This document shows, in pieces, positions 56,515 through 64,000 of a stretch of 64,000 nt of DNA. This DNA comes from Whalleya microplaca (taxonomy: Eukaryota > Ascomycota > Sordariomycetes > Xylariales > Xylariaceae). The stretch spans positions 310,001 to 374,000 of the forward strand of contig MU385762.1 in NCBI GenBank assembly GCA_022497155.1. Reading direction: 5' to 3'. Position 1 is the stretch's first letter; each line of letters starts with the position of its first letter. The position numbers were made by a program, and so were the translations under genes. The notes under the pieces were generated by a model that saw only the letters and a program-made list of their open reading frames with translations, did not search any database and was not told the origin of the DNA.

Positions 56515-59500
56515 GGTGGACAGCTTATAGCTTGTCGATCTAATCTATCTATATCTTCTATTTACGTCGGGTAGGGGGTGGGATTTATGATCATAGCTCG
56601 CTCCATGAGGGCGAACCTAAGGCAAAGCAAGGCAAAGCATTTTTTGTGTGTATATTTAGAGAAAGCATTTTTATTACGAGGTGCGGTGCGGTGTTTGCTT
56701 GCTGTGAGGTGGCGGTTCTTTTATAGTGTATGTAGAATGATATGAAAAGCTTATGATGATGATTATGATGATAGTGGTTGAAGAAAGATAGGGATGTGAG
56801 AAACTAACATAGGTATGTAAAGGGGGGGGTTGGATATTCGCTCGGGTCTTGGTGGACTTAATGAGCTGTGGGTATACCTGTCGTCTTCAAGCTAGCGTGG
56901 AGATGATGGGCAAGAAAGGGGGAAGGGGTAATGGTGATATATATGCATCACTAGATTGTTTAGTTTGTTCTATTACAAGATATCGTGGCGGGAAGAGGTC
57001 CAGAGCAAGGGGTGCTTTCTCGATGATATCGTGGACGGGTGTAAATTGAGGACGGTAGAGGGATGGATGTTGGTGAGTGTGGTTTTACATACATATATAC
57101 GCACATATACGAAACGCCTACTCCGAGTACGAATTTATCTACAGGACGAAGAAGATAAAGACGAAGAAAACGAGATACGGAAGAGAGGGAGGATCAGATA
57201 ACGATGACAGACAGACAGCTAGCCGCGCTAGGAACGAGCTGCCTTACGCCGTTACCGTCGCCGCCGCTGCTGCGAAGCGAAGTCTATTCTCTATTGAGAT
57301 TTGATTCGGGTGTATTTTGTGAGGTTTACTTGTTCGATTTCTACCTGGTAAATCATCTAGGGTATGCAAACTGTTTAAAGATAGGTAAGTGGTATAATAA
57401 AGTAGGTAAATGGATGGTTGATATCAAAAGGTTGTCAGGGAGTATGACATCCTATATGTCATCTTATGTATTAAGAAGCTGTCGTTATTAAGGTCTACGC
57501 TAGTGCTATCGGTAGACACAATAGGAATACATTAGGTATGCGTGGTCACATAACAAAGGCAGTGCCTAGACTACCTAGCTCTGGTCATATGCCCCTTAGA
57601 CCTTAGGCCAGGGCGATTAGCGAAGAGAGTAGAATGTTGGTTGTTCGTTGTGATGGATAATACTATAGACTCCTATCGTACTAATAGTTTTAGGTCGGCC
57701 GTCTCGCTATTCAGTATTTAAATGTTACCTGCTAAGCTGGATGGGTACCTATTACCTAGATCAGTCGACGACACAGGTGACGGGAGGAGATTCTCAACAG
57801 AAGCAAAGCTAGAGGTTTCAATCCTGTGGGGACGAGCTAGGTATGGCTGTCATGCGTGGGCTGATGTATGATGCCTATGGTGGCTTGTTACCGGGTGTCA
57901 TTGGCATTGATAAGAGGCTGATTGTGCAAGGCACTAATTAATTACGTGTGCATGACGGGTCTATATAGTTTTGAGAAACTCATACGCAGATGTTGATATC
58001 ACATAGATACGCCGGTGACGTAAGGGGAATGGATGGCCTGATGTCTTGACGTCGAGAAAGTTTAGAATATGGGGTCCCGTCTGCTAGTTATCCAATATGC
58101 CCACGCTTACTACATGTCTTACTCAGATTGACACGAATGAGCGATAGGATTGTCTTCCAGGGGCTTTTACATATTAAATCCAGACGTCATGTGGAAGGAT
58201 TGTCTATTGACAAAAACTGATGATTGGGCTGAGTTGTGTCAATAGCAAGCTCAGTCGTGGTAGGCTTTCCTGAGGATTGCTCTAAGCCGAATAAAGTTGC
58301 TTATATAATAGTATTCAACGGAATAAATGTTCGACTATAAATGGTGGCAAATTCTTTAGTCATCGACACCCCCCTTACAAAGGAGGCAAGCCGAACCGAA
58401 CAATCGTGAATGAGGTACAGCCACCACAACTACATATTAGAGACATCATGTTTGATGCCTCTTAATGATTATGTACAGTTTAACTGAAAGCTGCGAAATC
58501 AGTATACTCTCTGTTGAAAGTAGGTACTAGGCCCATCAGACTGTAATAGCTACTGATGTTGTGGTGTTGCGGTGGCCTGCCCCTGAATCTATGGGAGAGT
58601 AGCGGGACGGGTTCGGTATTAGCCAGGGACGGGATTGCGGGAGTGATGGGTGAGCTTGCCCCGCGTTAGCGATGGAAGTGTTCTAGAAGGGGTGGAGTAG
58701 GGCTGAAGAGAACGGCTTGGGGAAAGCTTTGACGTTATGTGTTTACCCGTTGAAGGCATCTGGATTGACATGGCTCGTGCTTTCCTATCCCGTTTGTTGG
58801 GAGAGTGGAGAAATGAAGTCCCTTGTTGCGGCTTCTCGCCTCGGCCGAGACGCTCGCTTTTTATTTCGGCTCACCTGGTTTTTCATGATCGCCGGGGTTT
58901 CGATTGAGATCTCGGAGAAGCCTACAATTTGTGCATAATTTATGGTAGAGGAGACCGAACCGAGAAAAAGTTGCGAGCGTGCTCCGTATTCTTTACATAA
59001 TCAATCTAGTGCCAAGCCTTATCCGAATATCCGACAACTCTGAAAGGCGCCAAGATGGACAAGATTCATGTACCTCGTTTACATGATATCAGTGTAAATT
59101 GATTGGTCTTCATTTATTAGGTCCCTGGGCCGCAGCTTACCTCTTTGTCCGTCAAAACTTTGTTTGCCGTTGAGCTACATAGGTACTATTCCGTACAATT
59201 AATTATATTATCATTTAACTTATTTCCTGCAACGGCACACTTCGCTTTCCCGTCAGCCTACAAGCGTACTTGTTGCTGGTATCAGCCGTAACGACAGCTT
59301 GGGTAAAGCCTCATAAGTACAATTGATACTATGACTTTACAAGTATGAAGAAGAGAACAATGATAGTACCTACTTGCTAGTAGGTAATTACCGTAGGGCG
59401 ATGACTTTTATGTGGTGCGACGTTGACGGTTTAATGTCCACATGTACCACGTAGTACGTACCTCTTTTTATGTCCCGAAGCGGAAAGACCCCAGATGCAC

Positions 59501-59550
59501 GTTAACATCTGATTGGATCTTATCGCTGCAGTCTATGTAGAACCGCCACC

Positions 59551-59721
59551 ATGGACCGTGGACCCTTCCCCAACAATTCAACAAAATCTCAGACAACGTC
59601 AAAGAATGCCTGGACAAACGGAAAGCGTCCCTGTTCTTGTTGTGATGACTTTGCAATGATGACAGCAGCACCCGACGGATCTGCCCCCATTCCTACAAAA
59701 TTTATCCTAGTCGGACTTTAA
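59551..59721 (+). CDS. Candidate 56-aa small ORF upstream of OLE1
   Basis: The ATG has an optimal context (ccgccaccATGG) and the frame ends with TAA at 59719-59721. The peptide starts MDRGPFPNNSTK, has a PCSCCDD cluster and ends PTKFILVGL. No family is recognised and no signal peptide is evident. It ends about 730 bases before the OLE1 ATG, so it could be an independent small gene, a distant uORF in a long OLE1 leader, or chance. Confidence 0.25.
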   Translation: MDRGPFPNNSTKSQTTSKNAWTNGKRPCSCCDDFAMMTAAPDGSAPIPTKFILVGL

Positions 59722-60449
59722 CAAATGCCAGCCCCCTCCTACTGTACCTCCTCTTCCCCCCAAACTTCAGAGCAAACGTGTTTGATCACAGCCATCGAGC
59801 GTCAGGGGTCCACTCTTTCAATCCCATCCCAGTCACATAGGTAATACACTTGACTTGATTGTCACACGGAGCAGGGAAGGTCTTTATTTCTTCATCCTCG
59901 GCTCCATAGTTGGATTCTGTACGCACGAAGCTCATTTTTGAAGATATTCACTCGTGCCCTGTCTTTCATTAAAAACCCAGCAGTTGAGAACGTTGTTAGA
60001 GGCGTTCGGCGTTCAACAAGCAAGAGTTGTCGAGTCACCGCTGTGACTTCGAAGCCTCTCTCCCCCTCCATCTTGCCGGTACATGGTATTGGAGTACAGT
60101 GGTATTGTTGCGCCTTGTTAAGCTCGGTGTCTGGACTGTTGCGAAACTACCCGGTCTTCCAAGTATACCCTTCTTGCCACCCGCTCAATCGGCAGGGGTT
60201 TGCACATACATACAAGTCCCACCGATTTCTTCCCCCTACCCACTTCTGCATAGTCCTAGCATCCTTTCAAGCTCCCACCCAGCAAATAATAAATATATTT
60301 CTGCTACCACAGCCTGCTGAAGCTTACCTCTCTCCTCCTCTCTTTTCTAACCTTGTCGTTCACCTCCCAGCCCCAAGACCCTATCATCAACCTCGAGGGC
60401 CTTGCTGCGCTACTAATTCTCTCACCACGCCTACCGTCTGAGCACCAGC

Positions 60450-61935
60450 ATGGCGTCTCCCTCGACCACACCTGGCGCCGTCGCCGCCTCGGCCTTTCCG
60501 GACGGCACCTCGGATTACAAGCCGTTGCGGTCGAACAAGCAGATGGACCCTAAGAAAACACACATCACCGAATTTCCTATCACATGGGATAATTGGTACA
60601 AGCATGTTAACTGGCTTAACACCACCTTCATCATCATTATCCCCATCATAGGTTTCATCGCTGCCTACTGGACCCCTCTCCAGCTGAAGACGGCTCTCTT
60701 TTCCATCTTTTACTACTTCCATGCCGGTCTCGGTATAACAGCAGGTACGTGCCATATCTATTCATCCGTTGTTGACCACCCGACTAACCTTTTGATTAGG
60801 ATACCACCGACTTTGGGCTCACAGTTCCTATAAGGCGTCGCTACCCATCAAGCTCTACCTCGCTGCTATGGGAGCTGCGGCTGTCGAGGGTTCTATCCGA
60901 TGGTGGTCCAGCCTTCATCGTTCGCATCACCGATATACTGATACGGAGAAAGACCCTTACTCCGTTCGGAAGGGTCTGTTATATTCTCACATTGGTTGGA
61001 TGGTAATGAAGCAGAACCCCAAGCGTATCGGCCGAAGCGACATCTCTGATCTCAACGATGACGCTATCGTCGTCTGGCAGCACAGGAACTTCCTCAAGTG
61101 TGTCATTACTATGGCCCTTGTCTTTCCTACCCTGGTTTGCGGTCTTGGGTGGGGCGACTGGATGGGTGGATTCATCTACGCCGGCATTCTCCGAATCTGC
61201 TTCGTTCAGCAGGCCACTTTCTGCGTCAACTCTCTCGCACACTGGCTTGGTGACCAGCCTTTCGACGACCGAAACTCTCCTCGTGACCACGTCATCACTG
61301 CGCTAGTTACCCTTGGAGAGGGCTACCACAACTTCCACCACGAGTTCCCTTCGGACTACCGAAACGCTATTGAGTGGTGGCAATATGACCCCACCAAGTG
61401 GTCAATCTGGGTTTGGAAGAAGATGGGCCTTGCTTATGACCTGAAACAATTTCGCCAGAACGAAATCGAGAAGGGCCGCCTGCAACAGATTCAGAAGAAG
61501 CTTGACCAGAAGCGAGCCACTTTGGACTGGGGTGTTCCCCTTGAACAGCTGCCTGTCATCGACTGGGACGACTTTGTTTCCGAGTCCAAGAACGGCAAGG
61601 CTCTGGTCGCTATTGCTGGTGTCATTCACGATGTGACCGACTTCATCAAGGACCACCCCGGTGGCAAGGCTCTAATTTCTTCGGCTATCGGAAAGGATGC
61701 GACCGCCATTTTCAATGGTGGTGTCTACAACCACTCGAATGCCGCCCACAACTTGCTCTCTACTATGCGTGTCGGTGTCATCCGTGGAGGTTGCGAAGTC
61801 GAAATCTGGAAGCGGGCCCAAATGGAGAAGGATGGTGGTGCCTTTGTTACCGACTCTTCTGGACGACGGATCGTTCGCGCCGGTGACCAAGTCACGAGGA
61901 TCGCTCAACCCACCGTCAGCGCTGAGGCCGCGTGA
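60450..61935 (+). CDS. OLE1: Delta-9 fatty-acid (stearoyl/acyl-CoA) desaturase with cytochrome b5 domain
   Basis: 476 aa, join(60450..60744, 60800..61935), 55-nt intron in phase 1. ER membrane di-iron enzyme that inserts the delta-9 double bond into palmitoyl- and stearoyl-CoA. The three histidine boxes are intact: HRLWAH (101-106, just after the intron), HRSHH (138-142) and HNFHH (275-279). Hydrophobic helices lie at about 57-97 and 185-228. The C-terminal cytochrome b5 domain, fused as in fungi, has [12 protein letters not shown] with the heme-ligand His in HPGG (near 384) and a second ligand His in [11 protein letters not shown]. Length matches fungal Ole1/SdeA. In yeast OLE1 is repressed by unsaturated fatty acids; that is not visible here. 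Confidence 0.97.
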
Positions 61936-64000
61936 GCAGATTACTATAAGTGGGAAGTTTCAACGAGTTCGAGCAGGGTATTAAAATTCTGCACCGGGGC
62001 GTACCCCAGGTATTCAGGAGGAGGCGGCTGAGCCGCGGCTACATAGGCTTTCCCTACGGTCCTTGTAGTTAGTCGCTTATAGGGTCCTGTACATATTTAA
62101 ACATCGTTTTCCAAGACTTAGGCATCTCGGTGGCATTCGTCCTCACTTAGGCGTTTTAGAGAGAGAGAGGAAACTTGGTCAAAAGAGAGGCACATATATA
62201 TCATTGTATGATTTGAAATGGCGTTTGACGGGATGACTACGAGAGAGAAGAATGAAAAAGGGCGCGGGGGTGTATGACCAAATTACACAACACAACAATA
62301 ATGAAATATGAACAGAAGTCAAATTCATGACGAACCCTAACCCCCACGGCTGTTGTTATGTGATGATTGATGCCTGACAACTTTTTATACCATGCTATAG
62401 ATGTCTCAGATCGATGTGTTGTTACTGGTTGTACAATTATAAAATAGCAACCAACCTGAACCTTGAAAGTGTGCAATAGGGCCAGACCGTGAAGCCCTTG
62501 CGGTTTTATCACGTGTGACGCTGAGACTGGTGCTGTGACACGGTATCAAGTGATCAGTCATATTTCGATATCACATAGTATTAAGAACTAGGGAGACAAC
62601 CCCAAGGCCTTCGTTTGAGTTATAGGCAATCTGTCTGGTGGGGTTGGCTTAGACTTGGTTGATTTTCTGCGTACATAAATAAGTAGGTAGATAAGTAGAT
62701 GGTAGCATCGTGATGGGGATGGGTATGCTTGAAGTATATGTACAGGCGCGCAGCAATGAGGGTGCCTATCTGGCTGTCTGGTTAGTGAGCATTCATTGTA
62801 TACAATGCAAACCTCGCGTTTTCTGTCTATTCCACACAGTAGGTAGTTACTTCGCGACTATAGATGATAGCTGTCTAGATAGTACACACCGCATAGATTC
62901 GCCGTGATCTCGTACAAATAATACTGAACGTCATCATCATCATCATTTACATATATATCTACGTCTTTCTATACACAGAGTACAGAAAGTAGGCACTAGC
63001 TTTTCCCTATATATCTACTTGCAGTATTTACCTTTCCTATCAACCTACCTAAACTATCTTGAAACTTCTTGCAGTATACAATACCAATCCATCTAATAAT
63101 CAAATAAGCCGTAACAAACCCAGTTCAATCCAGTCGGCAACGGAATAAACAAGCTCATACGCACCCGCAAATCCTCACTCACCTACATTACCCATACGGA
63201 CGTAGCGCCTACACAGTACTTTCTGATAGTGGAGTTGATCTGCTAGGTTCTACGTAACTTATTAAGTAGTACCTAGTCAATCCCTCCCTCCCTCCCTCTC
63301 TCCGCCCCTCCGCCCCCCCCTTCCGGCCGTCCGTCCATCTTCCCTGCCGCCTCCCCAACGGATGAGTGAGCTAGCCGGGTTAGCCCGGCGAACTATATAT
63401 ACCAATACATATAGGACCTTGATCGTCGGCGTTTTGTGATGAAGATGCGCGCGATGTGCTGGTGCTATGAGTGCGGTGTGTGTTTGTTAAATGGATGGTG
63501 ATTGAAAGTGTGTCTAATATAGTAAACTGTATGATGTAAGAAATAGAGAGAAAGCCTCATTGTAATCATATCTATTTTGCGGCCCATCAATTCATGTATA
63601 TAATATCATATACATACCACAAAATTCAAACCCCACAAGAGGCAAAATCCCATAGAAAAAAGAACCAGTTTCATATGCAATCAATCATACAATTCATTTC
63701 GGTCTAGCTATCTAGGAATAACTATGAATCAACTACCCTCACGGGGTGACCGTGACCGCCCAAGTGTGGGGTATCAATCCGAAGGCGTGCTATTGAAAAA
63801 AGACCGCCGACGAGTCCGAAAAATCAATCAATATAGGATGGGAGGAAGGCATCGATCGTGATACTCTCTCTTCCCCCCAGTCCTCGATGCGACAGCAATG
63901 CCTAACTAGCCAGCTACGGGAGCCAGGGAGCAAAAGGCATCGCATCGCATCGTATAATGCCTTCTCTGCTATAAGGATTACCCACGGAACTCGACCGACC
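61936..64000. other. 3' flank of OLE1 and intergenic DNA to the window end
   Basis: No supported gene in the final 2 kb. A TCCC microsatellite (about 63280-63300) and an ATC repeat (about 62930-62945) are present. ATTAT/TATATA-rich DNA follows to 63700. A gene beginning beyond 64000 cannot be judged. Confidence 0.55.

Larger units (their letters stand above)
56114..60449. other. Long intergenic region between the kinase-domain gene and OLE1
   Basis: 4.3 kb including the assembly gap. No supported multi-domain gene. A 56-codon ORF at 59551 is listed separately. The last ~550 bases are an unusually open, pyrimidine-rich leader before OLE1; the 167-codon frame there (59938-60441) begins with TTG and is not accepted as a gene. 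Confidence 0.5.

Noticed and set aside
59938..60441. 167-codon ORF just upstream of OLE1
   Set aside because: Starts with TTG and is Pro/Ser/Leu-rich from pyrimidine-rich leader DNA; treated as 5'UTR.
1..64000. Search for CRISPR arrays, rRNA, biosynthetic gene clusters or viral genes
   Set aside because: No regularly spaced repeats, rRNA blocks, PKS/NRPS-like ORFs or viral polymerase motifs were seen.

Overview
The window is nuclear DNA from a filamentous ascomycete (Pezizomycotina, probably Sordariomycetes). Genes are split by short introns, mostly 43-160 nt, with GTRNGT-type donors and CTRAY-type branch points. The window has a Zn2Cys6 regulator, fungal-only membrane families, and the usual single-copy housekeeping genes on both strands. 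Intergenic DNA is AT-richer and full of TACCTA/TAGGTA words. Species cannot be named from this alone.

Layout. 1-2683 (-): a Zn2Cys6 transcription factor that runs off the left edge. 2684-8559: about 5.9 kb without a convincing gene, holding a 637-bp PIF/Harbinger-like MITE (5547-6183). 8560-9001 (-): a possible gene remnant. 9317-10569 (-): an HSL-type alpha/beta hydrolase. 11766-12516 (+): an ankyrin-like gene with a frame break. 13728-14701 (+): a four-TM protein. 15338-16460 (+): a coiled-coil protein. 17173-17976 (-): a UPF0132/DUF4870-like membrane protein, divergent from PMS1 (18877-22271, +). 23013-23387 (+): a small DUF4267-like protein. 24271-26035 (-): a MARVEL-like membrane protein with an apparent one-base frameshift. 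26945-28618 (+): adrenodoxin reductase, tail-to-tail with ETF-alpha (28661-29796, -). 30462-32664 (+): a SWI3/RSC8-type chromatin-remodelling subunit. 33091-34926 (-): an RRN5-like Pol I factor. 35526-37517 (+): an IRC3-like mitochondrial helicase. 37938-39497 (+): an unrecognised protein behind a uORF that overlaps its start codon. 41646-43578 (+): a glycosylated membrane protein whose promoter contains two tandem duplications. 44534-47964 (+): mitochondrial Lon protease. 47965-53202: 5.2 kb of noncoding DNA. 53203-56113 (+): an atypical kinase-domain protein. An assembly gap lies at 56424-56433. 60450-61935 (+): delta-9 fatty-acid desaturase.

Functional picture. Four housekeeping genes serve mitochondria: adrenodoxin reductase for ferredoxin reduction and Fe-S/heme A synthesis, ETF-alpha for electron transfer from acyl-CoA dehydrogenases, Irc3 for mtDNA maintenance, and Lon for proteolysis. 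PMS1, the SWI3-type subunit and RRN5 act in the nucleus. OLE1 acts in the ER. There is no secondary-metabolite cluster, CRISPR array, rRNA or recognisable tRNA. The most unusual material is the MITE, the duplications upstream of 41646, the atypical kinase, and three loci where the coding frame breaks (around 12130, 24568 and 56035), which may be assembly errors or real lesions.
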